Origin: Microvirga sp. Mcv34
GTDB lineage: Bacteria > Pseudomonadota > Alphaproteobacteria > Rhizobiales > Beijerinckiaceae
Assembly: GCF_024519725.1 (NCBI RefSeq)
Contig: NZ_JALJRK010000017.1
Location: 32,094-96,093 of the forward strand
Direction: 5' to 3'
Length of the DNA: 64,000 nucleotides
The notes under the pieces are model-generated. The model worked only from the letters and a program-made list of their open reading frames with translations. It did no database searches and was not told the origin of the DNA. Of this stretch, positions 33,851-45,868 are shown one piece after another (the stretch's first letter is position 1; the number at the start of each line of letters is the position of its first letter). Both the position numbers and the translations under genes were made by a program.

Positions 33851-34186
33851 TTAATCCTTCCGTTTCATCCGTTCGATGTGGGCTTCCATGCGATCGAGGC
33901 GTTTCTCCCAGGCGGAGATATGCTGATGTAGCCACGCTTCGGTCGCCTGGAGGACGTGCGGCTCAAGCTTGCAGGTTCGAACGCGTCCGATTTTCTCGGA
34001 GCTGACGAGCCGGCTCTGCTCGAGAACACGCACATGCTTGAGCAGCGACGGCAGAGCTATTTTGAACGGCTCAGACAGTTCGCTGACGGATTTCGGGCCA
34101 TCACACAGACGACCGATGATCGCTCGCCTGATCGGATCTGCGAGGGCGGAAAAGGCCCTGTCTAAATCGGTTAAACACTTAGCCAT
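33851..34186 (-). CDS. ArsR-type winged-helix transcription regulator
   Basis: This 111-residue protein has an ArsR-like fold: RAFSALADPIRRAIIGRLCDGPKSVSELS, then PSLLKHVRVLEQSRLVSSEKIGRVRTCKL. It has a single Cys in RLCDG and no CVC metal site, so metal sensing is unlikely. It resembles the SdpR-like group that controls adjacent AHSA1 genes. ATG 34186 is preferred to the longer frame from 34222. It leads the ArsR-SRPBCC-DHFR-like set. Confidence 0.83.
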   Translation of the reverse strand: MAKCLTDLDRAFSALADPIRRAIIGRLCDGPKSVSELSEPFKIALPSLLKHVRVLEQSRLVSSEKIGRVRTCKLEPHVLQATEAWLHQHISAWEKRLDRMEAHIERMKRKD

Positions 34187-35046
34187 GGCGGAAAGTATCG
34201 GCCGCCGCGTGCCGGCGGTCAAGACATACTTTCACTTCTGGCTAAGTTTTGGCTCTCGGGACACCGGAGCTCCACCCGATGTCTGACCTTCCCGCTGGAG
34301 CGTCTGGTCCGCTCGACGGTTCCTCAGGCAGGGGCAATGTGTGCGGCGTCATCATGGGTCTGGAGCCCAACTGTCATTGTGAGCTTCAGTTCTTTGCGCT
34401 CGGACGTTGCCAAGAAAGTGTTGGCCGACACGATCAGTATCTTCAAGATATCCAGTCCTTGCACGGTCTCGGCGAACACCACCACGCCGAGCAAGGACAG
34501 CGGCGACCTCCAGCAAGGTTGGAACAGGAAGGTCCGGATTTGGCACTCCCCGGACCAAAGAGCTTAGTCCGCTTCAGCGGAGAAATGCCGACGTTCATTG
34601 AGAGGTCGGACGGTGAAGGTTTGACCCAATCCGGACCTTGCGGAGCTACACTCAGCGCGTTTCGCGATTTGTGCGGAGTAAGTCCGCTCGCGAGCCATCG
34701 TCTCGGATAGGGAGGATGTGCTCAGGAGATTGAGGAGGTGCTCCATGAGGGTGACAGGGGCTGCCACCACAGGTTCATTACTTGCTGGGCAGAGATCCAC
34801 TCCGGGATGGTGATGCCCTGCCAACTTGGCAACTGCCAGACGCTCACGGGTCTGCGCAACCTGGTCGCTGCTCCATGCAACGGCCCGCGAATCCGAGATC
34901 TTGAACGAGGAGGGAAGATACCCTCAAGTCTCGCGAGACCGCGTCACGTTAAGAAGGCTCTCGGGACGGTCACATTGCAGGGTGCGCCCTATGTCAGGAT
35001 GAGGCCGGATCGCGGATCCGGTCCAGCCTTAGCGGAGGACGGTGCC
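34187..35046. other. Long intergenic region with no convincing gene
   Basis: Several open frames occur (for example 34249-34710 plus and 34352-34558 minus), but none has a ribosome site, a recognisable domain or steady codon use. The sequence may be decayed accessory DNA. The last 15 bases include the GGAGG ribosome site of the next gene. Confidence 0.5.
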
Positions 35047-35835
35047 ATGCTGGAGGTTCTGCCTGCTCCCGAACACGTGGTTGCGATGCGGGTGAGCGGC
35101 CAAGTTGACAAAGATGATATCGAACGCGGCATCGCGGCGGTCGAGGAGGCCCTGGCCCGCGGCAGGCGCATCGCGCTCTATATCGAGATCGCGATGACGG
35201 GCATGACGCCGGGCGCGTTCGCCCGCGATCTCGGCTACGGGCTGCGCCACCTGAGTGAACTGCGCCGCTTCGCCCGCATGGCGGTGGTGACCGAGCAGGA
35301 GTGGGTGCGCCGGATCGTCCAGGTGCAAGGCCGTATCCTGCCCCAGATCGAGATCCGCACCTTCGCGCCGGGCGAGCGAGACGAGGCGTTGACCTGGGTG
35401 GCCCAGCCGATCACGGCTGGCGAGCCCGAGGCGGCACAGGCACCGCCCTCGGTTCGCCTCATCGAGACGACCACGCCGGACGTGATCGCGTTCGAGGTGA
35501 ACGGGCGCATCCGCCGGGACGACATTCATCTCCTGGTCTCTGCCTTCGAGCAGGCGCTGGGCGCCCACGAGCGGCTACGCGTGCTCGTGCGCATCGTGAC
35601 CTTCGACGGCATCACCCTCGACGCCCTGCGTCAGGAGGGGCTCGCCTCGGTGAAGATGCGCGGCTGGCGGCAGGTCGAGCGCTATGCCCTGGTCGGCGGC
35701 CCGGCCTGGATGGCCAGCGTGACCGGATGGGCTGCGCCACTGACCCGCATCCAGACCCGCCATTTCGACGCGGCGCAGGAGGACGAGGCCTGGCGCTGGC
35801 TGGAGGCGGAACCCCGGATCGGGAACCCGGCGTGA
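35047..35835 (+). CDS. Protein with two tandem STAS/SpoIIAA-like domains
   Basis: This 262-residue protein repeats one domain twice. Copy 1 (about 1-125) has VVAMRVSGQVDKDDIERGIAAVEEAL, ALYIEIAMTGMTP and RRFARMAVVTEQEWV. Copy 2 (about 135-255) has VIAFEVNGRIRRDDIHLLVSAFEQAL, VRIVTFDGITLDAL and VERYALVGGPAWM. The pattern fits the SpoIIAA-like (STAS/SEC14) family of small lipid or partner binding proteins. GGAGG eight bases upstream fixes ATG 35047. It precedes the cation antiporter gene by 72 bases. Confidence 0.78.
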   Translation: MLEVLPAPEHVVAMRVSGQVDKDDIERGIAAVEEALARGRRIALYIEIAMTGMTPGAFARDLGYGLRHLSELRRFARMAVVTEQEWVRRIVQVQGRILPQIEIRTFAPGERDEALTWVAQPITAGEPEAAQAPPSVRLIETTTPDVIAFEVNGRIRRDDIHLLVSAFEQALGAHERLRVLVRIVTFDGITLDALRQEGLASVKMRGWRQVERYALVGGPAWMASVTGWAAPLTRIQTRHFDAAQEDEAWRWLEAEPRIGNPA

Positions 35836-35907
35836 GGCCGAGCGAAGGGAGACGGGCAGGGCAATCCAACCATTCGGCCGTCCAGGCATTATCGTTCGTC
35901 CGTCTGC

Positions 35908-37161
35908 GTGAGTTCTCCCGTGCCCTCTGCTTTCGATCTCATCGCCGTTCTGCTCGTTCTCACCGCCGTGTTCGGCTGGCTCAACCACGTGTTCCTCCGC
36001 CTGCCTCACAGCATCGGCCTGCTCATCATGGCCTTGGGCGCCTCACTCGTCCTGATCGGGATTGAGGTCGCGCTGCCCAATGTCGCCCTGTACGAGAGCC
36101 TCACGGCCATGCTGCGGCAGATCGACTTCCGGGAGACGGTGCTCAACGGCATGCTCGCCTTCCTGCTGTTTGCCGGGGCGCTGCACGTCGATCTCGGCAT
36201 CCTGCGCGAGCGGGCCTGGACGGTCGGGCTGATCGCCACGCTCGGTGTCGTGATCTCGACAGCGGTGGTCGGCGTTGGATTGTGGTGGCTGTCAGGACTG
36301 CTGGGTATCGCCATTTCACTGCCATGGGCGCTGGTGTTCGGCGCCTTGATCAGCCCGACCGATCCTGTGGCGGTGCTCAGCACCCTCAAGACCGTCGAGG
36401 TGCCCAAGGCGCTTGAAATGGACATGGCTGGCGAGTCCCTGTTCAATGACGGCGTCGGCGTGGTGGTCTTCACGGTCCTGCTGGCGCTGGCGGCGGGCAG
36501 CGGGGGCGAGAGCAGCATCCTGCACGTCGCCGAGCTGTTCTTCGTCGAGGCTCTTGGCGGGGCGGCGCTCGGGTGGGGGACGGGCTATCTCGCCTACCGG
36601 GCCATGCGCCGGATCGACGACTACCCGATGGAGACGCTGATCTCGCTCGCGCTGGTGGCCGGAACCTATGCCCTGGCGGCCAAGCTCCACATGAGCGGGC
36701 CGATTGCGGTAGTGGTGGCCGGCATCCTGGTCGGCAATCGCGGCCCGGTGGATGCGATGAGCGACCTGACGCAGCGCTATGTGTTCGGCTTCTGGACGCT
36801 GGTGGACGAAATCCTCAACTCGGTGCTGTTCCTGCTGATCGGGCTCGAGGTGCTGGTGCTGCGCTTCGATCCGTTCTTTGCCGGGCTGGCGGCCGCCAGC
36901 ATCCCCCTCGTGCTCCTGGGTCGCTTCCTCGCGGTGACCGGCCCGGTGCTCATGCTCCAGGGCCGGCAGGAATTCGTCCGGGGCACGATCCCGGTGCTGA
37001 CCTGGGGCGGGCTGCGCGGCGGCATCTCGATCGCCCTCGCCTTGTCCTTGCCGGAGGTGGCCGAGAAGCCGCCCCTGCTGGCGGCGACCTACGCGGTGGT
37101 GGTGTTCACCATCGTGGTCCAGGGGCTGAGCCTGCGCGCGGTCGTGGGACGGACGATCTGA
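35908..37161 (+). CDS. Na+/H+ antiporter (CPA1 family, NhaP-type)
   Basis: This 417-residue inner-membrane protein starts at GTG 35908 (GTG 35920 is possible). It has about twelve membrane helices and the CPA1 marks: LLFAGALHVDL, SPTDPVAVLSTLK with the helix-5 Asp region, GESLFNDGVGVVVF with the Asn-Asp ion site, and GGLRGGISIALALSL. It should exchange Na+ or K+ for H+ across the inner membrane, supporting pH and salt tolerance. Its neighbours are also membrane stress genes. Confidence 0.9.
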   Translation: MSSPVPSAFDLIAVLLVLTAVFGWLNHVFLRLPHSIGLLIMALGASLVLIGIEVALPNVALYESLTAMLRQIDFRETVLNGMLAFLLFAGALHVDLGILRERAWTVGLIATLGVVISTAVVGVGLWWLSGLLGIAISLPWALVFGALISPTDPVAVLSTLKTVEVPKALEMDMAGESLFNDGVGVVVFTVLLALAAGSGGESSILHVAELFFVEALGGAALGWGTGYLAYRAMRRIDDYPMETLISLALVAGTYALAAKLHMSGPIAVVVAGILVGNRGPVDAMSDLTQRYVFGFWTLVDEILNSVLFLLIGLEVLVLRFDPFFAGLAAASIPLVLLGRFLAVTGPVLMLQGRQEFVRGTIPVLTWGGLRGGISIALALSLPEVAEKPPLLAATYAVVVFTIVVQGLSLRAVVGRTI

Positions 37162-37254
37162 GCCGCACGGGTCCGTTCCCTCTCCGCAGAGGGGGGCGAT
37201 CATCCATGGACGATGAGGTCAACCGGCACGCCGCACGTCCGGATGCGAGAGCCG

Positions 37255-37767
37255 TCACGTCTTGCGAACTGTGGCCAGGGTTGGCGCATCCGCATCGTGA
37301 TCCGCGCTCCCGATGACGCTGATCGTACCGTCGGTCTCCAGGATCACGGCCGCCACCCGGGCGGCGTCCGTCGCTCCGCTGGAGCGCAGCGCTGCCATGA
37401 CCTCCTCGCGGGTGATCCGCTGCGACCGCATCGGACCGTCCAGAAACCTGCCCCGATGGAGGATCAGCGTCGGTTCGCTCTTCACCAGGTTCTGGAAGCC
37501 GGGCGAGCGGACGGACAGCCACGTGATCGCGAATTGCAGGAGCACCAGGAGCACCATCGCCAGCACGCCTTCCGCCAGGGCGACCGACTTGCTCAGGAGC
37601 ACGGTGGCAAGGATCGAACCGAGCGCCACCGTGACCACGAGGTCGAAGGCGTTCAGCTTGGTCAGCGTGCGCTTGCCCGAGATCCGTAGGATCGCCACGA
37701 GAGCGATATAGGCCAGCGTGCCGACGACGAGGACGCGTCCCAGCCCGGCCCATGAGTCAAAGAACAT
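37255..37767 (-). CDS. DUF421 (YetF-like) membrane protein
   Basis: This 170-residue protein has three N-terminal membrane helices (VLVVGTLAYIALVAILRISGK and following), the family signature GKRTLTKLNAFDLVVTVALGS, and a cytoplasmic domain with LVKSEPTLILHRGRFL and ITREEVMAALRSSG. DUF421 proteins occur in spores and soil bacteria; the role is not defined. Its start overlaps the upstream DUF2254 gene by 11 bases, so translation is coupled. Confidence 0.85.
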   Translation of the reverse strand: MFFDSWAGLGRVLVVGTLAYIALVAILRISGKRTLTKLNAFDLVVTVALGSILATVLLSKSVALAEGVLAMVLLVLLQFAITWLSVRSPGFQNLVKSEPTLILHRGRFLDGPMRSQRITREEVMAALRSSGATDAARVAAVILETDGTISVIGSADHDADAPTLATVRKT

Positions 37768-39085
37768 GGATGGTTGCCTCCTTTAGCCGAGCCGAGGTGG
37801 CGATCCTGGCCTGCTCGATCCGCAGCAGGATTGCGGCCCGGTCGCAGGGGGCAAGCCGCGCCGCCTCGGCGGTTTCGACCAGCTTGCCGAGATGCTGCAC
37901 GACGGCGTCCCGGGCCTCCCGGCGCCGGACAATGGACGCAAGCTGCCCCAGGACATCCGCCATGCGGATCAGAACGGCCGGGATCTCCTGGCCGGCTTGC
38001 CGGATCGGGTCGAAGGCCGCATCGCTGAGGCCCTGCACGTCGGAGCGACGCGCAATTACCCGAACCGCACCCTGAGGGTCGTGCAGCAGGGTCGGCGGGA
38101 GGCTCCGCTGGAATATCTCCTCCAGGGCTGCGCCGAGGCGGTCCAGTACGGCCATGGCCGTATGCGGATCGTTGATGCCGGGTGACAGAGCCCGCAACGC
38201 GATCTCGACGAGCTGGCGCAGGCCGTGCTCCAGGTCCTGGGCCGGGCTGCGCTCCTCGCCGATCACGGCCGCGTCCCTGATCGCTGCGACGGTCTCGTTA
38301 TCCAGCGGCCGTACGGCATGGACGACCACGTGCTCCCCGCCGGCCAGGACGAAGTGACCCGCCCGCACCTTCACCTCGAGGAGGGCACCTTCCCGGCAGG
38401 CCACCGAGACGAGCCTGTCGTAGTCGATCACCTGGATGTAGCCGCTTCGGCCCAACGACACGGTGCCGGCCTTCGGCGGAATGTCATCCGGCATGGCGCC
38501 ATCGCCCTCGCCCGTCTCCGGGAGCATGCTGCGGACATTGTTGTGCAGGTCATGAGCGACCCGTGCCACGATGTTGTCCGCCACGATGGCTCGGGCGACC
38601 TTGTGGACGTAGAACAGCAGGGCGAACAGGCATACGACCGTGAGTACGCTGCCGATGGTCACGGCGGCATGAGGCACCCCCTCGGACCCGAGCTGCTCGT
38701 TGAGGCTGCGCAGCACGAACAGCACGTAGAGGATGGTGCCGAGGAACAGGCCGATCACGGCCTGGATCTGCCGGTCGCCCATGAAATTGGGAACCAGGCG
38801 GGGGCCGAGCTGGTTCGCCGCGAGCGTCAGGATGACGAAGGTGACGGAGACCACGAGCGAGAACATGGTCATCAGGCCTGACAGCAGGCTTGACAGGAGG
38901 CCGCGGGCGCTGCTCGCATCGCCCCCGTAGATCCACCAAAGCTCCCCGCCGCCCCAGCCCTCGAGCAGTGAGGGGCCGAACGTCAGAACCCAATAGGCCA
39001 AGCCGAGCGCGAGAACGCTGAGGATCAGCGGGAGGATCCAGAGTTGTCCGCGTAGAAGGACGATGATGTTCCGGATGCGCTCCAT
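37757..39085 (-). CDS. DUF2254 family membrane protein
   Basis: This 442-residue protein has four N-terminal membrane helices (residues about 12-165) and a large cytoplasmic part. Family marks are MTMFSLVVSVTFVILTLAANQLGPR and RALSPGINDPHTAMAVLDRL, with SGYIQVIDYDRLV between. The family is uncharacterised. It overlaps the DUF421 gene, suggesting that the two membrane proteins work together. No ligand or enzyme motif is seen. Confidence 0.87.
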   Translation of the reverse strand: MERIRNIIVLLRGQLWILPLILSVLALGLAYWVLTFGPSLLEGWGGGELWWIYGGDASSARGLLSSLLSGLMTMFSLVVSVTFVILTLAANQLGPRLVPNFMGDRQIQAVIGLFLGTILYVLFVLRSLNEQLGSEGVPHAAVTIGSVLTVVCLFALLFYVHKVARAIVADNIVARVAHDLHNNVRSMLPETGEGDGAMPDDIPPKAGTVSLGRSGYIQVIDYDRLVSVACREGALLEVKVRAGHFVLAGGEHVVVHAVRPLDNETVAAIRDAAVIGEERSPAQDLEHGLRQLVEIALRALSPGINDPHTAMAVLDRLGAALEEIFQRSLPPTLLHDPQGAVRVIARRSDVQGLSDAAFDPIRQAGQEIPAVLIRMADVLGQLASIVRRREARDAVVQHLGKLVETAEAARLAPCDRAAILLRIEQARIATSARLKEATIHVL

Positions 39086-39242
39086 GTCGTGACAACCCCG
39101 GCCGCACCGGCTGGATCCATCGTGGCTCCGTCGGCGTCACGTCAGGCGTTCGCAAGGCATCCGAAGCACGAAGCGGGACATTCCATCCCAGGGCGTCCCA
39201 GAGGACGGCGATTGCTGGCTCAGAGGCTCGCCCGCGACCCGT

Positions 39243-41246
39243 TCACGGAGGGGGCGGGTCCGGCTCATGCTCCGGGGCGCCGTGAAGGAGTTGCATCGCC
39301 GGCGATTGGACGAGCAGGAGATAGCGCTCGAACTGGACGAGGACGTCCGCGATGATCTGGTCGCGGTGCAGGCCCATGATGTCGTAGCCGCGACCGCCGC
39401 TGGAAAAATAGGTGCGGGCCTCGTAGCGGTATTCCGGCCTGCCGACGTCGAGCGGCGAAAGGGTTGCCATGGGCTGGGCGCTGCGGCTGACGCCATAGAC
39501 GAAGTCGCGGACACCTTCGGCGGGCGAGCGCAGGGCAATGGCGCCCCCGTCCTCCTCGACCACGGACGAGGGGCGGCCGCGCGCACTCAACTCTTTCGCG
39601 ACCTGGTCGAGCGCCGGGCGCACATGGCTGGCGATGAACTGGTCCACTTCGGCCTCGGTAGGGGCATGGAGGATGAGCGCGAGACGGCGCTGCCAAGTAA
39701 GGCCCGCGGCGGGCTGGGCGGAGGGAATGCTCGTTCTGGCCGCGTGGGCCTCCTGCTGGGCAAGGTCCGCCCGCATGCCGACCAGGAGGGACCAGACGAG
39801 CGCCAGCATGACGAAGGTGAAGGGCAGGGCGCTGGCAATGGTCGCCGATTGCAGGGCGCTGAGCCCGCCGGCCAGGAGCAGGCTGGCCGATACGACGCCT
39901 TCGAGCCCGCACCAGAAGACGCGCTGGCCGGTGGTGGTTTCGGTCTCGCCGCCTGCGGCGATGGAGTCGATGACCAGCGAACCGGAATCCGCCGACGTGA
40001 TGAAGAAGATCCCGACCAGCAGCACGGCCAGGGTCGAGGTGAGGCCTGAGAACGGCAGATACTCGAAGAACTTGAAGAGGCCGACCGATACGTCGTCGGC
40101 GACCGCGGTACCAAGAGCACCGGCTGCCGTGCCGGTATCCACGAAGATCGCGGTGTTGCCGAATACGGTCATCCAGAAGAAGGTGAAGCCGGCCGGGATG
40201 AACAGCACGGCGGTGACGAACTCGCGCACGGTGCGGCCGCGTGAGATGCGGGCGATGAACATGCCGACGAAGGGGGACCAGGAAATCCACCAGGCCCAGT
40301 AGAAGAGCGTCCAGGCATCGATCCAGGGCGTCGGCTCATAGGCATAGATGTTGAAGGTGCGCAGCAGCAGCGTGTCGAGATAGAGGCCCAGGTTCTGCAC
40401 GAAATCGCGGAACAGCAGCGCCGTCGGCCCGACCGCCAGGACGAAGAGCATCAGCAGGATCGCCACGACCAGATTGATCTCGGAGAGGATGCGCACTCCC
40501 TTGTCGAGGCCGGTGACGACGGAAACCGTGGCCAGGCCCGTGATAACCGCGATCAGGGGGAGTTGGACGCCGATACCGATGGGGATCCCGAGAAGATAGT
40601 TGAGGCCGGCATTGATCTGGGAAACCCCGATGCCGAGCGAGGTGGCAATGCCGAACATGGTGCCGACGATGGCGAAGATGTCGACGGCGTGGCCGATGGG
40701 GCCGTCGATCCGCTCCTTGAGGAGCGGGTAGAGGCCGGAGCGGATCGTCAGCGGAAGATTGTAGCGGTAGCCGAAATAGGCCAGCGACAAGCCGACCACG
40801 GCATAGATGGCCCAGGCATGGATGCCCCAGTGGAAGAAGGTGACCGACATGGCCTCCCGCATCGCTGCCACCGAGCGCGGCTGGGCCGTGGGCGGCGTGA
40901 TGAAATGGGTCATCGGCTCGCCCACAGCGTAGAACATGAGACCGATGCCCATGCCGGCCGCAAAGAGCATAGCGATCCAGGAGGTGAACTTGAAATCGGG
41001 TGTGGATTCGTCCGGGCCGAGCTTCAGTCGCCCGTAGCGGCCTAGGCAGAGGAGCAGCACGGTTGCCAGGAAGATGCCGACGGCAAGGAGATAGAGCCAG
41101 CCGAAGCTGTTGAGAATGGCAGCCTGTAGATCCTTGAAGACTTGGCCGGCGCGATCGGGCGCAACGACCCCGGTGGCGAGGAAAAGGCTGATGACGGCGA
41201 CGGCACCGAAGAAGACCGGCGGTTTGATGATGAAGCGCTTGAACAT
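39243..41246 (-). CDS. betT: BCCT-family choline/betaine transporter (BetT-like)
   Basis: This 667-residue protein has twelve membrane helices and the BCCT signature: [39 protein letters not shown] and the aromatic segment [21 protein letters not shown]. The long cytoplasmic C-terminus (about residues 510-667) is typical of BetT-type carriers, where it tunes activity to osmotic stress. It is expected to import choline or a betaine with H+ or Na+. ATG 41246 follows AAGGG. No betA/betB genes are linked in the window. Confidence 0.88.
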   Translation of the reverse strand: MFKRFIIKPPVFFGAVAVISLFLATGVVAPDRAGQVFKDLQAAILNSFGWLYLLAVGIFLATVLLLCLGRYGRLKLGPDESTPDFKFTSWIAMLFAAGMGIGLMFYAVGEPMTHFITPPTAQPRSVAAMREAMSVTFFHWGIHAWAIYAVVGLSLAYFGYRYNLPLTIRSGLYPLLKERIDGPIGHAVDIFAIVGTMFGIATSLGIGVSQINAGLNYLLGIPIGIGVQLPLIAVITGLATVSVVTGLDKGVRILSEINLVVAILLMLFVLAVGPTALLFRDFVQNLGLYLDTLLLRTFNIYAYEPTPWIDAWTLFYWAWWISWSPFVGMFIARISRGRTVREFVTAVLFIPAGFTFFWMTVFGNTAIFVDTGTAAGALGTAVADDVSVGLFKFFEYLPFSGLTSTLAVLLVGIFFITSADSGSLVIDSIAAGGETETTTGQRVFWCGLEGVVSASLLLAGGLSALQSATIASALPFTFVMLALVWSLLVGMRADLAQQEAHAARTSIPSAQPAAGLTWQRRLALILHAPTEAEVDQFIASHVRPALDQVAKELSARGRPSSVVEEDGGAIALRSPAEGVRDFVYGVSRSAQPMATLSPLDVGRPEYRYEARTYFSSGGRGYDIMGLHRDQIIADVLVQFERYLLLVQSPAMQLLHGAPEHEPDPPPP

Positions 41247-41845
41247 ACGGCAACCCTTGGATGCTCCGTCGCCCGCCGCGGCTCTTCCCGGGGGGCGTCT
41301 CTCTCCTGAATGCCCAAGCTCCCGGTCCAAATAGAAGACGGCGATGCCAGAAGAGTTCCCGGCCAAGGGGCTTCAAATCGATCGGAGATGCCTTTCAAGA
41401 ACAGAAGCTTCTCCAACTGAGTTCTTCGCGAAATCATGAGCTGGAGCGTCCTGAAGCGCAGGGAATCTCGGACGCCGACCCAATGCGGCCTTTATTGGCG
41501 GCCTTTTGCACTCTTCCGGCTTGATCTTGTGGACTAGATCGTGGTCGAGTTCGAAAAGAGCCTGAAGCAGCATCCGCCTATCGCGCCCGGCACCCCCGTC
41601 CCGTACACGCCGCCAAGCTGACAGCTCCTTAGGCGAGGACTGACATTCCACTGCGGCCCTGGCTTAAATGTGCTGGTGGATGGGATGCGCGATAGGAATG
41701 GCAGCTATTGGCACGAGGTGGAAGTACACCAAACGTCCGTGATGCGGCGGCAACCGGACGTTCGGCTACTGCCGACTGCCTGAGACTGCCCCAACTCGAA
41801 AGCCCGTCGCGCCCGCTCCGTGCGGCATGAGCCTATGTCATTCCA
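41247..41845. other. Intergenic region with no recognised gene
   Basis: The stretch of about 600 bases lies between betT and a small hypothetical gene. Short open frames (for example 41373-41651 minus) lack ribosome sites and domain similarity. It contains CAACCGGACGTTCGGCT-like sequence often seen in rhizobial intergenic DNA. Nothing else is supported. Confidence 0.45.
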
Positions 41846-42112
41846 TCACTGTTCGCCGTCCTGTCCCGTGCTGGGGACACGAGCGCGACTGTCCTCGCGA
41901 AAGTAGTGGGTCTCATCCCCGATCAGGATCCTGGCCAGCCCGTCGATCTCCTGCACCACTCGGTCAATCTGACTGTACTCCGGGCCGCCGATCGGGATGT
42001 CGGCCAACGTGCGCGTGAGGAGATGGCGGGTCGACCGCAGGGACCCCAGGAGCCTTTCGGCGATGTCCCGAGTGATAAGACGACGGGACTTTCTCGAATG
42101 ACCGTGCCGCAT
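41846..42112 (-). CDS. Hypothetical protein
   Basis: This 88-residue protein is soluble and rich in Arg and Asp. The N-terminal part SRRLITRDIAERLLGSLRSTRHLL is a basic helix, and the centre IPIGGPEYSQIDRVVQEIDGLARILIGD is compact and probably folded. A GAGG element precedes ATG 42112. It follows another small hypothetical gene on the same strand after 60 bases. No family is recognised. Confidence 0.5.
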   Translation of the reverse strand: MRHGHSRKSRRLITRDIAERLLGSLRSTRHLLTRTLADIPIGGPEYSQIDRVVQEIDGLARILIGDETHYFREDSRARVPSTGQDGEQ

Positions 42113-42172
42113 GGGATCGCCTCGAGGTTCTTTATTTGCTTCGGCTGATGGCGGTGCCAAGCCACGCAATCA

Positions 42173-42415
42173 TCACGATCCGATGGTTTCAGGGTGACTG
42201 GAGCCACCCCGGACCGGCGTCACCCCAATCCGTCCCCGGACGTACCCGAACGACAGGGCTGCGGCGAGTCGCTCGATCCGTTGTTCCTGGATGTGCTGCT
42301 CGCCGAGAAGGGCCTTGATGGCGGTTCGTGGGTTGCCGCCGTAGGATTCGATCATGGCCGTGACATCAGCCTCCATCTGCTCCGTGTCACACGTGGGCTG
42401 AACCTGATCGGTCAT
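42173..42415 (-). CDS. Small hypothetical protein
   Basis: This 80-residue protein starts after an excellent AAGGGAGGTG site. It reads MTDQVQPTCDTEQMEADV, then AMIESYGGNPRTAIKALLGEQHIQEQRI, an acidic helical pattern seen in short uncharacterised proteins of Methylobacteriaceae. It has no membrane segment. It shares strand with the 88-residue gene downstream. Confidence 0.62.
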   Translation of the reverse strand: MTDQVQPTCDTEQMEADVTAMIESYGGNPRTAIKALLGEQHIQEQRIERLAAALSFGYVRGRIGVTPVRGGSSHPETIGS

Positions 42416-42503
42416 CGTCACCTCCCTTGAGAGCCGCGACGATACTGATTCGGAGCATCGGCCACCATCGCAATGTTCTTCATTTGTTCCGTGTCTGTGG
42501 AAT

Positions 42504-42998
42504 GTGGGGAAATCCTGGGATGACGGCGTGCCGCTGTCATCCGGCACCCCCGTACGGGCCGTTGTGCAATGCCTGATCCACGACGACGAACCGCCGTCGG
42601 CGCAGGTCGACGTCATTATCGCTCAGGATCAGTTCGACGTGCTGTTCCGGCATCTCTGGATCAGCCCGACACCGGCGGTCCTCCGGGTGGCGATCTCGCC
42701 GACCTGCTTCCAGTATGCGATGGCCGGCATGGCACCCGGATACCCTAAGGACGTCGTATTCCCCAGCGGTGTTACGACCGCGCAGATCGACGATGTCGCC
42801 GTCGACAAGAGACTCTCGGCACCTGCTGCAAGTGCCATGTCCGAAGTCACCCACGCAGAAGCTTTGGCCGACCCGTCCCTGGAGCGCCTGGACGTCATCA
42901 GGAAGCACGCAGACAGGATTGCGACATCGGGGAAACGAATCGAATTCCTCGCGGGATTGGCCGTCGGAATCCTCGTGATTGCCGCGTTCCTTCGGTGA
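42504..42998 (+). CDS. Hypothetical protein with C-terminal membrane anchor
   Basis: This protein of up to 164 residues has a soluble N-terminal part with strand-like segments (VRAVVQCLIHDDEPPSAQVD, LWISPTPAVLRVAISPTC) and a single C-terminal hydrophobic helix (FLAGLAVGILVIAAFLR). The GTG 42504 start lacks a ribosome site and the true start may be internal. A frame on the opposite strand (42537-43142) is rejected. A terminator follows at 43059-43100. No family is recognised. Confidence 0.5.
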   Translation: MGKSWDDGVPLSSGTPVRAVVQCLIHDDEPPSAQVDVIIAQDQFDVLFRHLWISPTPAVLRVAISPTCFQYAMAGMAPGYPKDVVFPSGVTTAQIDDVAVDKRLSAPAASAMSEVTHAEALADPSLERLDVIRKHADRIATSGKRIEFLAGLAVGILVIAAFLR

Positions 42999-43058
42999 GG
43001 AAGAGCGGCCGTACCTGCCCAAAGGACTCGAGATCTGGGGCGCGGCGGACGTTCGAAC

Positions 43059-43100
43059 GAGAAAAGGCCCGACTTCCCTGACGGAAACGGGCCTTTTCTC
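43059..43100. terminator. Rho-independent terminator between a hypothetical gene and gyrB
   Basis: A 13-bp stem (GAGAAAAGGCCCG at 43059-43071 and its complement at 43088-43100) with a 16-base loop carries A and T runs in its arms, so it could act in either direction. Confidence 0.65.
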
Positions 43101-43244
43101 AGTCCTTGGCAGACGCTCCCAGTCCTGTCGGCCAGCGCACAACCCAAGGCTGTAAGGACCGAAGAGTCAGGCTTTTCGCCGATTCGAGTCAGGATACCCC
43201 CGGGTTTGAGTCAGACTTCAAGACCCGGGGACACATCGTGATGA

Positions 43245-45725
<2,481 letters not shown>

Positions 45726-45868
45726 TCAGATCAGATATTTAGTGACGAATCGTTGAAATTTCACCCCCGCGCGTACATGCGCGCGTGAAAAGGGGCGGAA
45801 AAATCCACCAGAATCTGCCGAATCAGGGACTTTCAGGGGCGGTTCTTTGCCTCAGCCGCGCCGGGAGG

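Noticed and set aside
33851..34186. Metal-sensing ArsR repressor
   Set aside because: It has no CVC or other cysteine metal site and is linked to an SRPBCC gene, not to a metal pump.
34249..34710. Plus-strand open frame of 153 codons in the 34-35 kb gap
   Set aside because: There is no ribosome site, domain or consistent codon bias.
42537..43142. Minus-strand open frame of 201 codons
   Set aside because: It crosses a strong terminator and has no ribosome site; the opposite frame encodes a protein with a credible C-terminal membrane helix.
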